Shown one piece after another: positions 39,019 to 51,000 of a DNA stretch of 64,000 nt (positions within the stretch are counted from its first letter, which is position 1; each line of letters begins with the position of its first letter). Source of the DNA: Aliarcobacter vitoriensis. Lineage in GTDB: Bacteria; Campylobacterota; Campylobacteria; Campylobacterales; Arcobacteraceae. The translations under genes were made by a program, and so were the position numbers. The notes beneath the pieces were generated by a model, which was given only the letters and a program-made list of their open reading frames with translations, had not been told where the DNA came from and did not search any database. The stretch covers positions 1 to 64,000 of the forward strand of contig NZ_PDKB01000005.1 in assembly GCF_003316695.1 (NCBI RefSeq), read 5' to 3'.

Positions 39019-39080
39019 CAATAAAAAGATTTATCATACTTTAATTGGAAATTTTAGGAGTTAGTTTTAGAATAGAATAG

Positions 39081-39215
39081 CAAGCAAGAAAATCAATATT
39101 TGAATATATAGAAGTGTTTTATAATAGAGAAAGGTTGCATAGTTCAAATGATAATTTGTCTCCAGTAGAATTTGAAGAAAAACAAAAATTGTTACAAAAA
39201 GAAATGGTGGCTTAA
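39081..39215 (+). pseudogene. Relic of an IS3-family transposase (C-terminal end)
   Basis: 45 codons to TAA at 39213-39215: [20 protein letters not shown] then [11 protein letters not shown]. This is the C terminus of IS3-type OrfB (the IEVFYNRxRxHS signature). The frame is stopped directly upstream and no inverted repeat or orfA remains, so it is a remnant. Confidence 0.72.
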
Positions 39216-39219
39216 TAGT

Positions 39220-39482
39220 TTATCTTTTTTGTATGTTTCTCTGTTGACAGATCAATACAAACCATAAATAGTTATCTCTTGAAATTTGCATATAATCATG
39301 CTTTAATGTGATTTCTTTATTAGTTACTTTATTTAATATCTTGATTCCTTTTTTAAATATTTTGTACTTGCTTCAAGTTCTTTTGATTTATTTATGTATA
39401 AGACTCTTTGATTATGTAAATATTGTTTATATGATTGTTTCTTTATTTTAAAAGAATTAGAGCTAGCCCAAAAATCTTCCAT
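39220..39482 (-). pseudogene. Frameshifted unknown reading frame
   Basis: The minus strand reads MEDFWASSNSFKIKKQSYKQ ... EASTKYLKKESRY then stops near 39336, and a second frame continues with NKVTNKEITLKHDYMQISRD ... to a stop at 39220-39222. Composition looks coding, but no family is recognised. The remaining bases to 39687 show nothing beyond an AT-rich leader for the next gene. Confidence 0.35.
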
Positions 39483-39687
39483 TAGCAAACTTTTTGTATT
39501 TGCTAATTTATTTTAAGTTAATGAAATTGGATTTTTTGGTTTATTTTGTTTTAATGATATTATTTAGAAAATATGTGATATACACTTTTTATAAAATAAG
39601 ACAAGACTTATAAAATTACTATAATAAATTTGATATAATAATTTAAATATGTATTCCTGCATAATTATATAAATATAGGGGATTATT

Positions 39688-40878
39688 TTGGAAAATTTTG
39701 ATGAAACAAATTATTTTGAAGATAAAGATGAAATAAAAGACGATGAAGTACTAGAAATACCTAAGGAAATTAGAAGATTAAATATTGAAACACATGATTA
39801 TCCAATTGAAGTCTTAGTAAAAAAAATCCAAGATAAAGATATCATATTAAGACCTCATTATCAAAGAGATTTTATATGGGATAGAACAAAATGCTCATTA
39901 CTTATAGAATCAATTTTATTAAATATACCATTACCTCCTGTATATCTTGCAGAAGAAGAGGATGGTTCTTTAAGTGTAATTGATGGGTTACAGAGATTAC
40001 ATACTTTTTTAGATTATTTTGAAAATAAATTTTCATTAACAAAAATGGAGGGAGAAGGTTTAGTTGAATTAAATAAACTAACTTATTCTGGACTTCAAAA
40101 AGATTTTCCTAAAGCAAAAAGAATATTAAATAAAGGAAATATTAGAACTATTACAATAAGTAAAGATTCTGATCCTGATATAAAATATGATATATTTGAA
40201 AGATTAAATTCTGGTTCAGTAAAATTAAATGATCAAGAAATTAGAAATTGTATTTTTCATGGTAAATTAAATGATGCAATTATGGGAACATACAATTTAG
40301 AAGAACAAATTTACAATAATAATGGATTAAGACACAATAAAGTAATTCAACAATCAATGAATTTAACTGAAGCTCATCCTAGATACTTAGATGCAGAAGT
40401 TGTAATAAGAATATTAGCAATGATGAAATATCATAATAATTTACAAACAAAATATAAAAACTCAATGAAATTATTAATTAATGATTATATGAAAGAACAT
40501 AAAAATTCTTCTGATCATGATATTGATTTAATTAAAACTGAATTTGAAAATACAATGAATAAGGTATTTTCAGTTTTTGAAGATAAAACTTTTAAAAGAT
40601 ATTCTGATACAGATGTTGAGAAAACATTAAATCGTTCAATTATGGATTGTATAGTTGTTACTTTTAAAGATAGAAAAATTGAAGATTTAATTACTAAAAA
40701 ATTTGATATCGTTAAGTTAATGGATGAAATGCTAAATGACAAAAATAACAAATATATAGGTAGAATAACTTCTTCATCTTTTAGAGACTTAGTTACAAAA
40801 TGGACTTCAAGTAAAAATGTTTTAAAAGATAGGCTAGAATTGTGGGATTTAAATTTTAATAGTTTAATGGATAGTTAA
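39688..40878 (+). CDS. DUF262 (GmrS/ParB-like) protein
   Basis: 396 residues from TTG 39688 (SD AGGGGA just upstream). The DUF262 core is clear: ILRPHYQRDFIWDRTKCSLL near residue 55, IPLPPVYLAEEEDGSLSVID and GLQRLHTFLDYF near residue 100. The usual DGQQR is DGLQR here, so the nucleotide-handling site is altered by one residue. FERLNSGSVKLNDQEIRN completes the fold. DUF262 proteins occur in type IV restriction enzymes (GmrSD) and phage-defence genes. It is 1 nt from a HEPN gene, implying a two-gene unit. Confidence 0.82.
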   Translation: MENFDETNYFEDKDEIKDDEVLEIPKEIRRLNIETHDYPIEVLVKKIQDKDIILRPHYQRDFIWDRTKCSLLIESILLNIPLPPVYLAEEEDGSLSVIDGLQRLHTFLDYFENKFSLTKMEGEGLVELNKLTYSGLQKDFPKAKRILNKGNIRTITISKDSDPDIKYDIFERLNSGSVKLNDQEIRNCIFHGKLNDAIMGTYNLEEQIYNNNGLRHNKVIQQSMNLTEAHPRYLDAEVVIRILAMMKYHNNLQTKYKNSMKLLINDYMKEHKNSSDHDIDLIKTEFENTMNKVFSVFEDKTFKRYSDTDVEKTLNRSIMDCIVVTFKDRKIEDLITKKFDIVKLMDEMLNDKNNKYIGRITSSSFRDLVTKWTSSKNVLKDRLELWDLNFNSLMDS

Positions 40879-40879
40879 G

Positions 40880-41536
40880 ATGAGTCATTTTTCTTCATAT
40901 TTAGCGTGTAGAGAAGAATTAAAATCTATTTTAAATATAATAGAATATATAGAAAGTATTTCTCCAGATGAAAATACATTAAATACTATTAATAAGGGTA
41001 ATGCAATTATTTTAGGTAGTATATTCGAAAGTTTTAATGAAAATATTATTCAAGAATATATTGATCAATTAATAATTAAATTTAATAATGGATTAATAAA
41101 ATTTGATGCCTTATCTACAGAAATTCAAAAGTATATTTCTAAAAAAATTGTTATGCAACATCATAAAAAAGAGTTTTCTAGTATTCATCCTAATGAAGCA
41201 TTTGAAATGATTAATAAGTTTATGATTCATATTGGTCAAAATAATCAAAATTCTTTTATTATTAATAATGAATTAGATGAAATAAATAAGTTCAACTTTG
41301 GAAAACATGGAGAAACTGAACTAAAAAAACTTTTTAAAAGAATAGGATTTGATTCTTTGAAAATTAGATTTAATATTCTAAATGATTTTTTCTTCATAAG
41401 AAATACTATTGTACATACTGAAAATATAAATGGATCAATTACAACAAATTCTATAACTAGTTCCGAATTAAAAAAATACATTAAGTACTTTAAAATGTAC
41501 GCTAGATATATAAATAGTATATTATCTAATAGATAA
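40880..41536 (+). CDS. HEPN protein, MAE_28990/MAE_18760-like
   Basis: 218 residues, mostly helical. It has a HEPN-type RNase motif R-x4-H in FFIRNTIVHTEN near residue 173, and KGNAIILGSIFESFNENIIQ near residue 40, as in MAE_28990-type HEPN proteins. Such proteins are proposed RNases or toxins. The start is 1 nt after the DUF262 stop, so the two are translationally linked; together they may form a defence module in which the DUF262 protein senses and the HEPN acts. Roles are inferred. Confidence 0.68.
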   Translation: MSHFSSYLACREELKSILNIIEYIESISPDENTLNTINKGNAIILGSIFESFNENIIQEYIDQLIIKFNNGLIKFDALSTEIQKYISKKIVMQHHKKEFSSIHPNEAFEMINKFMIHIGQNNQNSFIINNELDEINKFNFGKHGETELKKLFKRIGFDSLKIRFNILNDFFFIRNTIVHTENINGSITTNSITSSELKKYIKYFKMYARYINSILSNR

Positions 41537-41569
41537 TTATTACTAGATACTTTTTCAATATAGCAATAT

Positions 41570-41640
41570 TAAAAGGCTAAGGCACACTTCGCCCTAAAGT
41601 GCTTTTGACTACGTCAAAGTGTGATTAAGGTAAACATTAA
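41570..41640. other. Possible oriT remnant
   Basis: GGCTAAGGCACACTTCGCCC ... AAGTGCTTTTGACTACGTCAAAGTGTG contains nested CACTT/AAGTG arms and is richer in G+C than its surroundings. It sits beside the decayed relaxase gene. The reverse strand shows GAAGTGTGCCTTAG, loosely like MOBQ nick regions. The call is inference. Confidence 0.3.
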
Positions 41641-41701
41641 TAATCCTTTCGCCTCTCGTTGCATTTAATTAAATAGTAAAGCAATCAATAAAGCTATCTT
41701 T

Positions 41702-42470
41702 CTATCTCATAGTTTTTTTGTTGCTTTTGGCTTTTAAAATACTTTTGAAAAATGAAATTAAAATCAATGTTTGATTCTGAAGCTTATTTATCTTTTTAGT
41801 TTGTTTCTCTATTATTTGCTTATCTTTTATTTGTTTAAGCTCCAAATTTTGAATTAATTTTTGATTTTGCAAATCTTTTTGTATTATTTTATAGTTTTCA
41901 TTTTTCAAATGTTGATTTTCTCTTTTTAAATGTGTAATTTCATTTAGTTGAATATTAAGAGGTTCTTTAATCTTATCTACTAATTTGTTAAACATTATAT
42001 TTCTATCTTCAACTTTATAAAAAGTATTACCTAATAATGGAGTTTCTTTTTTAGTATGTTCTTTTACAATTTTTGCAATATCATTCTTTAAAGATTTTTC
42101 ATAGTTTTCTACATTTTCAACTTCAATTTTTTTATCTTTTATACTATTTTCTAAAGCTTTATATTCTTGTCTTTTTTGTTTTTCGAGTTGTTGTAATTGT
42201 AAATATTGTTCATTAAATTCTTTATATTCCAAATCAAACTTTTGGTATAAATCTCTTTGCTTTTTCATTTAATTTTTTTGTTTATTAATTTCAGTATAAA
42301 TATTTTTAAGTTCTTTTCTGAGTATCGATATCGACAAATAAAGACTTTAATTGTTTTTGTTTTTGCTGCTTGATATAATCTTCTCTACTTAAATGTTCTT
42401 TTTTTGTAGCAAACTTTGAAACACCTCTTTTAAAATCAAGATTAACTTTTTGAAAACTATCTTGGGGTCA
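41702..42470 (-). pseudogene. Relic of a plasmid relaxase (Mob type)
   Basis: The downstream frame (41702-42268, 188 codons) is a long coiled coil (YLQLQQLEKQKRQEYKALEN ... HLKRENQHLKNENYKIIQ). Upstream, another frame reads VNLDFKRGVSKFATKKEHLS then REDYIKQQKQKQLKSL before a stop, which resembles the region after the catalytic part of MobA/MobL or Mob/Pre relaxases. The catalytic N terminus is missing. It suggests that a small plasmid was once captured. Confidence 0.5.
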
Positions 42471-42839
42471 TTACATAATACCATACAATGTGTAACAAGT
42501 ATTAATTTACTAAATTCATAAAAAAGTAATTATAAACACTATAAAACAAAGTTTTTTAAAAAAAGTAAAGTACCAAATAAAGATTATATTTATTCTTAAA
42601 TAGATAGTAAACAATGTCAAAGATTTTATTTATATAAGTTTAAAAATTTATCTTTTAATAAGGATTTTTTTCATATTATTAGACCAATAAGCTCTAGGTT
42701 CACCCTGAATAGGGATTGCCTCTCTCGTTTTATCGATGATGATGCCTTGAGTATGGCTTTTTCTGACATATCTCAGAGTGTTTTTTACTTTTCTTTTTTT
42801 ATATTATTTTATATGCCTTATTTAGAGTATCCTGTTTGT
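42471..42839. other. Non-coding stretch with a small unknown relic
   Basis: On the minus strand a short open stretch (about 42660-42800) reads LRYVRKSHTQGIIIDKTREA then IPIQGEPRAYWSNNMKKILI, with higher G+C and coding-like composition but no start. It may be a fragment of a mobile-element protein. Nothing else is seen. Confidence 0.3.
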
Positions 42840-43936
42840 TTATATCGTTAGATATTTCAATTTTTCTATTAAGTGATTATTATATTTACTATTTTTGATT
42901 TTTAGTTTAAGTTTTTTTAGAAAATAACTTCGTATATATAATTCAATAATTTTAATATCACTAGAATTTTTCATTGTATTTAGATTTCTGACATATTCAA
43001 TGAATATTTGATCTATTTCTGCATCAAATAATATTTCATCAGATAATTCTTTGTGTAATTCTCCAGGATGAATAGTTTTGGTTAATTCTTTTTTAAAATT
43101 CAATTCTGAGGGGTTAATCTCTTCAGCAGTTTGTGGATTAATTGCATATACCAAATTAATATCACTTCCATCATATGTATTCGATAAACATATAATATAA
43201 CGGGCAATACCAAATAATTCAACATATGCATTGATTATATTTTTATTACTAAAAACATATACACAATGTAAAGGTGTAGCAAAAGGTCTATTTTCAATAA
43301 AGATATAATTATTATACTCTATACAGTTGTTAACATCATTTTCTAAAAAATCTTTTGCGACTTTACAATATTCTAATGTACTCCCATTATTATGAGTAGA
43401 AAGGAGTGCTAATGCTGATTTTACTATTGATTTTGAAAAGTTTGATTCAAGTTCGGGAATATTTAAATTAAATGATGTATTTATTTTTATTTCTTCATTG
43501 GTTACAAAATCTTTTTCTTTTATTGTTTCCTTTGGTATTATACCTAATTTTTTTAATTGTTCTAAATATTGATTTCCTCTTTTTTTATTAGGTGCAGTAA
43601 TAAAAATTTTTCCATTCTCTTCATCATAAGTATATTCAGGTTCTATTTGTTCAATTTTATTTGAATTTATAAGAAAATTATTATTTGAAAGTGTGTCCTT
43701 AACTTTAATATCCTGAACTTTACCTCTATCTCTTTTAATATTGAACATTACAGATAAAATTTCCCCAAAATTTTTATCTATAGCATGATCCCATTCTTTA
43801 CCTGTTGTTGTATTACAAGTTTTACAAATAAAACCTTTGACTTTTTTTTGGCCACCTATACTATTTTTAATAATATGTTCACCCGAACAGTGTCCTTATT
43901 TAATTTCTTATCACATAAAAAACATCTTGTAGCCAT
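42840..43936 (-). pseudogene. HNH-endonuclease-like gene with a frameshift
   Basis: Starting at ATG 43936 the frame reads MATRCFLCDKKLNKD and then stops. One base is missing near 43890: the next frame continues SGEHIIKNSIGGQKKVKGFI then CKTCNTTTGKEWDHAIDKNF and runs through the 302-codon remainder to 42840. CxxC, the GEHI segment and CKTCN form an HNH-type zinc/nuclease site. The rest of the protein is intact, so the shift is recent or a sequencing error. Its role as an accessory nuclease is a guess. Confidence 0.6.
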
Positions 43937-44519
43937 TTATTTATATTCCTTAATCTTAATATAACTATCGAATATCGATTATATTTGAAATAGCATAAAA
44001 TTAACAAATAGCATACATAAAAAGTGTGTCATATAGCAAAATGCTTACAAACACATTGAGGTGTTTGTATAGAGGTTACTATAAAAAACATTTGAAATTG
44101 AGTTTTTTTATCTATGTTTAATGTGAATATCTAGACGATAATAGTACATAACTTATTTATATCGAGTTGATATTGAAATAACCCTGTAAAATGTGATAAG
44201 ATAGAAATCTTATAAAAAATATGTAATTCATATATGGTATTTAGAAAAAAGATGATAGAGAATTCTTAGGTTGTTCAAGTTATTATAAAACAAGTTGTAA
44301 ATATACTCAAAATTTCCAGATAAATAATTTAAGCATATTTCATAACTCATTAAGAATAAATTAATATTTTAGTGTTGGAAATTTACTATTTAATTATTCT
44401 ATTATTTAGAAAATAATAAATATTCAAATTAATAGTTTATACCTATAAAAATAATTATGAGATATACAAAATAAAAAATCTATACTTAGAAAAACATAAA
44501 GTCAAGAATTTAGGGAGTG
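43937..44519. other. AT-rich non-coding stretch with one hairpin
   Basis: TACAAACAC-ATTGAG-GTGTTTGTA at 44046-44069 is a perfect hairpin. AATCTATACTTAGAAAAACA occurs at about 44477 and again at about 44969, flanking the second long repeat. No gene is seen. Confidence 0.5.
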
Positions 44520-44929
44520 TTAGATAATATTTTTCTTAATAATTGATTAAAATACACATTTTATTGATATCTACTTTAAGTTTAAATGTATTATTTTACC
44601 AAAAAATTATCCCTAAGTACTTAAAAATGGTTTTTAACAGATTTAAGCTTATTGCGAACACTATTAAGATTATATTAAGCTATATAAGAAGTTTGGAAAT
44701 AAATGATTTAAACTCTTTTTTTATATTTTATTATTATATAATGCATATTATAATTTGTGATTATTTCTTAAAATAAAATTAAGTAAATTAGATTTTTAAT
44801 TAATGTACCATTTTAAATTGCATTACCAATATATGTTCTTATATAAAGATCACCTTTATATCTATTTTTTTATAATAATTTAGCTTCAATAAATATACCT
44901 TGTAATTGATAAAATATCAACAATTAGTT
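44520..44929 (+). repeat. Copy 2 of the long diverged direct repeat
   Basis: It matches 38515-39018 in the same orientation. A 77-codon frame within it (PKYLKMVFNRFKLIANTIKI) has a frameshifted counterpart in copy 1 (RFKLIVNNINIILGYIISLD), so the repeat could descend from a gene. No family is recognised. It lies directly before the leader of the STAND gene, whose -10 (TATAAT) is at 45025-45030. Confidence 0.7.
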
Positions 44930-45084
44930 TATAATATGCTACAACCAGTATAAAAATATTCAAATTAATAATCTATACTTAGAAAAACAAGAATAAAATA
45001 TTTATTTTTAGGAGAAGATTGTAATATAATAGATATATATTAAATATAAAATTTTAAATAACAATAAAAGGATTTATTGATAGT

Positions 45085-48000
45085 ATGAAAGTTAATATAG
45101 ATAAGGTTAGATATAGTAGAGCAGGACATGATTTCCATTTATTATGGACTTCAAGACGTTCTCTACAATTATTAAATCCGAAATCTGATTTGGTTGCAGT
45201 TTCAATTGAAGGGATCTCCCCTGAAGAAGAATTTATAGATGAAAAAGGTCTATTATCTATTGATACTGCTGAATATGATACTTCCGAAAATATAGCTGAA
45301 GCTTCAAAGATTAGATATTTTCAATTGAAATATTCGACTACAGATTCAACTAAAGAGTGGACTGCTAGTACATTATCTCCTAGACAAAAGAATCATCCTA
45401 AAGGTACAATAAATTCATTTGCTAAAAAATTTAAAGAAAATATTGATAAATATGGAGTAGATTTTGTTCTATCTAAATATGAGTATTATTTCGTAACAAA
45501 CAGACCTATTGATGATAATATTAAAAAGCTTTTAAAGTTAAATAGAAAGAATAAATTAGAAGATGGAAATGAAGAATTTACACAAGAAATTCAAAAAATA
45601 TATAAACGTTTTTTAGAAGATTCTGAACTGATAAAAGAAGAATTTCATAATTTTTTATTAATATTTGATTTTTTGGATACAGAAGATACAAGGTATTATC
45701 AAGAACAAAAGCTTAATCAAGAAATTAATGATTTTATTCCAAGTTTTGATATGGATGTTTCAATAAAGCTAAAAGAGTTAATAAATTCAAGAGCAATGCC
45801 AGAATATGAAAATGATCCTGTAATTAGAAAAGAGACTGTTTTTTACGCTTTTGGGATAACTAAACTTGAGGATATTTTACCAGCTCAATCATCTTTTAAT
45901 ATCTTAGAGAATTATATTCATAGAGTACAAGAAAGAGAAATTGCAAAGTGTATATTAGAATCTAAATATCCTGTTGTAATTCATGCATCAGGTGGTGTAG
46001 GTAAATCAAGTTTTGCACAAAATTTATCATATTTAATGCCAAAGAATAGTAAATGTGTTATTTTTGATGGATTTGCAAATGGTGCATATAGATCACCAAA
46101 AGATCAACGACATTTACATAAGAATGGATTGATTCAAATAATTAATGAGTTTGCGATCCAAGGATTATGTTTACCTTTACTACCAAGAAATACAACAACT
46201 GACGAACTTTTAAAAGCTTTTTATAATAGATTAGAACAGATTGTATTTGAAGTTAAGAGTCATGATGAAAATAGTATTGTTATAATTATTTTAGATGCTG
46301 CAGATAATACACAAACTGCTGCTTTAGAGTTTGGGCTACAATCATCTTTCTCAAATGATCTTTTAGGAATTCCCTTACCTAATGGTTGTAAAATAGTAGC
46401 TTTATCGAGAACTGAACGATTAAATATATTGAATTTAAAAGAAAATGTATTAAAGATTAAATTAAATTCTATGACATTTGAAGAAACTAAAGAATATCTT
46501 CAAAGTAAATTTAAAAATATTTTAGATAAAGATATTGAATCATTTAATAAATTTACTTTTGGTAATCCTCGTGTTCAATCTTATTTATTAGATTCAGGAC
46601 GTTCATTAAATGAGATAATAAAACTATTAGGTCATAAAGGATTAAGTTGTGAAGACCTTATAGAATTACAAATAGAACAACATTTAAATAATTTACAAGA
46701 ACAACAGGTATATAAAAAAGAGGAAATAAATTTACTCTGTGAATCTTTAGCTATATTACCACCAATGGTACCAATGGACATATTAGCTAAAGCTAGTAAT
46801 ATTGACAAAAGTTTAATTGTAAGTTTTTCAGCTGATTTAGGATTAGCACTATTTATTAAAGGAGAGAATGATAGTATACAGTTTAGAGATGAACCTGTAG
46901 AGACATGGTTTAAAAAAAGATTTAAAGCTACGAAAAATACATATGAATTACTTTCTTCTAGGCTTTATGATTTAAAGGATTCAAATCCATATGTTGCTAT
47001 AACCATTCCTAGATTATTATATGGAGCCAAGCGATATGATGATTTGTATAATAATATATATTCAAATAATTTAGATATTACTGATCCTATTCAACGACAA
47101 TCAATTATTATAGAAAATGTCACTTATTCTATTAAAATTGCTAGTCAACAAAAAGATTTTTTAAATTTAAATAGATTACTTTTAGAGCTTTCAAAAGTTT
47201 TATCTATAAAAGATAGAGGCTTAGAATTTATTTTTAATAATGCTGATTTAATAGCTACATTGGTAGGACCTGAATTTATTAACGATTTTTTATATAGAGA
47301 AAAACAAATTGATAAAGCAGGAATCATATATGCTAGTAGTGCATTGATGTTGTCTATGAACCCACTTTATCATTCTGAATCAAGAATATTTTTAAGACTT
47401 ACTCAAGAATTTTTAAAAGAATGGGTTAATTATTCCAATAATGAAAGATATGAACATCGTATTGAAAATAGAGATAGAGCAAATATTACTCTGGCATATC
47501 TATACACAGAAGGTATAGAAAAAGCAGTTTATGAGTTAAATAGATGGCTTGATGATTCTGTAAAATTTGAATCTATCAAAATAGTAATACAACATTTGAT
47601 AGAACATCAAAAAATTAGTTTGATAGAAGAATTATTAAATTATACAAGTTTGAAAAATATTAATATGATGTTCGCAATTATGGTTCAATTACATCATTAT
47701 AATTTACCAGTATCTAAAAAAATTATTTTTATAGCTTTGAGAACTTTACAAAAAATTAAAAGTAAAATAGATAATACTCTTTTAGAAACAGTTATTCAAT
47801 TAGCACTTAAAAATAGGCTAAATAAAAAGTCTATATTAAAACTTATAACCAAATATTTACCAAAAGGTGAAATACATAAAATTTCATACAATTATGAAGA
47901 TAGAGGTAGACTTTTTCTATTCTATCATGTTATTTATAAGCTATTAAAAGATGAAACTTTAGATCTAAAAGATTTTATAAATAAAGATTCTGAAGACAGT

Positions 48001-51000
48001 AAACAATATTTTTTAAAAGCTCTTTTCCATATTTATAAATTATATGGAGAAATTATTTCGCAACGTAAGAATCTTTTAAAAGAAGAATATATAGAGGAAA
48101 TTAAACAATGTTTGAGTAAATCTTCTGTTGATGAATGGAGATTTGAGAATAACTATAATTTAAGAGATATACCTTATATAATTACATATATTACTACTGA
48201 TATTTTGTTATTGATTGATAGTATTGAACATTATAGTATTGTTTTAGAATATCTTAAAAAAAGAAAAAATTATGTTCCCCACCATGTTTTTATAAATATT
48301 GCTCAAAAAATATTATATAAAGACAAAAATATAGCATTAAAGTTTATTCAAGAAGCATATAATTCTACTGTTTCTATTAAGATTAGATCACAAGACTCAA
48401 ACAACCTTGTAGAGTTAGCAAGAGCTATACTTCCTATATCAAAAGTCGAAGCTCAAGCGTATTTTGAATTAGCATTAGAATCTAATTTAAACCTAGGCGA
48501 TGATGCTAGAGCTAGATTAAACTTATTATGCAACATTACAAATAAACTTGATAGAACTGATAATTGTCCTAAATTAGCTTATGAATTCCTGAGAGTGTCA
48601 GAGTTAGTGTATCATTTTGATGGTCATAAATTTCAATGGGATATTATAATCAATGCAATCTATAATATAGATACTCATTCAAGCTTAGCTATTGCAAGTA
48701 GATTAAAAGATAGAAATATAGTAGATTTCTATGAAACCTTAGCTGAAATCCTTAATAAATTACTTCAAGATAACTATATTTCTGCACAAACATTTACTTC
48801 AATGATTATTCTTATACAAAACTATGGGTATGGATTTCATAAATCTATAAAGATATTATCTAAGAAAGATATTGATAATGATTTATTTACAAGTCTTATT
48901 TCTAAGCTTATTAAAAATATGTTACTTGAAAACAATGGAATAGATTCATATTATATTAAAAAAATCCAGAATATCTTAAAAGAAAAAAATATTAAAAATA
49001 AAGATATTGATTTTTATTTAGAATATAATGAAGAAGATGCTTATAAAAGTAATTTTGAAAAAGATGATGATGTTATTGATTGGGATAATATTTTTAAACA
49101 ATTTGATTGTCTTACTTCTGAAAATATACAAGAAGCTTATCATTATTTTAGAGAAAACACTAAATATGTGGATCACATTTATTTTTTTAAAGAGATGAGA
49201 AAAAGAATTAATTTTGATAATAGAAAACATAATTTAGATAGCTTTGTTAATTGTGATTATGGTATTAAAATTATAATTGAACAAATTGCAGAGTATTATG
49301 AAGATTGGAAGGATAGTGTTGCAATAAGAAAATATATACCAAAACTTATTGAAAATATTTTTCTTAATCAGTCTGGTCTAATTTTAAATTCTTATTGGTT
49401 AGGTGAGAGTTTAAATATTGCTGTAAAGTTAACGGGGAAATCTAGAACAAATTTGATTTTAATATTATTAGAAAAAGGTTTAGAGAATATTCAATCATAT
49501 TCATATGAAACTATTTTAAGACTAGTAAATGAATTTAAAAATCTAATAACTTCTGAAGAGACAAAAGAACTATTGACTTTTGGAATTGAACAATTTAAAG
49601 AAGATTTAGAAGATGACAGTAGTGATGGAATTTGGCAAGACAATTTAATTCCTCCATCTAATATTAATGATACTTTGGGTGCATTTATTTATATTGCTTT
49701 AGGTTCTACAAAAGCTGAAGATAGATGGCGAACTATGTATACTATTAGGATGTTGTGTGAATTTGAAGAAAAAGAAATTATAAACTCTATTTTAAGACAG
49801 TTAGAAAACTATAATATTTCTTTTATAGACAAGCATTTTAAATTTTATGATTTACATGCAAAACAATATCTTTTTATTGCATTGGCTAGAGTAGCACTTG
49901 ATGATTCTAAAATTTTAAGACCATATTCTAATATATTTAAATACTACTCAATAGATTGGCTTTCTCATGCACTAATAAGAAAATATTGTGTTGACATAGC
50001 ACTATTAATTGAAAAGCAGTTTCCAAAGACTTATACATTAAAAGATTTGGAAGAAATAAAACAAAAAACAATTTCAAAATTTCCAAAACAAATTATTACT
50101 AGAAAAGGAAGATATTCTAAAAAAAGAGTAGAAGTAAAAAGATATAAACGTTTACGTTTTGGAATAGATTGGGAACCATATTGGTTTGAATATTTAGCAA
50201 ATGCTTTTAGTATAAGTATTTCAGATATTTCACAAATGATTGAAAACTTGATCATTGATGATTGGGGTTATGATGAAAAATTTGAACATTGGGATTATGA
50301 TTTAAGATCTAAATATAAAATATTTGAAGATGATATGAAAACTAATATATGGAAAAGTTACTACCCTAAACAAGATAGATTAAGTTTTTATATAACTTAT
50401 CATGCAATGTTTTGTGTTGCAGGTAAATTATTTGATAATAATCCAATTTTTTATGATGAGGAATATGAAGATAATCTATGGGAAGATTTTTTATCAAGAC
50501 ATACTCTTACAAGAAGAGATAATAAATGGGTGTCAGATAGAAAAGATTTTTTTCCTACTAATTTATATCGAGATTATAAAGAATTGTTAAAAGATAATAA
50601 CTGGCAATTCTCTGTTACACATAATGATTTTGACAAAGTTTTAAGATTTAAAGAAAATGATTTTCAATATTTACCGATTTATGGAAGTTGGGAATATAGT
50701 AATGAAGAGATTTCAATTGAAAGTGTATTTGTTAACGAAACAAGCTCTCATGCATTATTAAGGGCACTTCAAACGGTTGAAAATCCTAGAGATTTTTATT
50801 TAGCACCTGATCAAGACAGAAGAATTGTACAAAAAGATCAATTTGAAATGTTTGGTGTTATTGAAAATTGTGTTTCTTTAGATTTAAAACTAGATCAATT
50901 TGATTCATTGGCAAAAATTCGTTATCCTGGAATAAAACCAGCAGAATATATTATTAAAAAGTTTGAACTTCAATCAGATGTAGAAAATAGGATTTGGAAA

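Noticed and set aside
40880-41536. Abi-type or MazF-type toxin call
   Set aside because: The only clear motif is the HEPN R-x4-H; nothing supports a MazF fold.
44543-44776. 77-codon open frame in the second long repeat
   Set aside because: The copy in the first repeat is frameshifted, no SD or family is seen, and composition matches AT-rich spacer. It is treated as part of the repeat, not as a gene.
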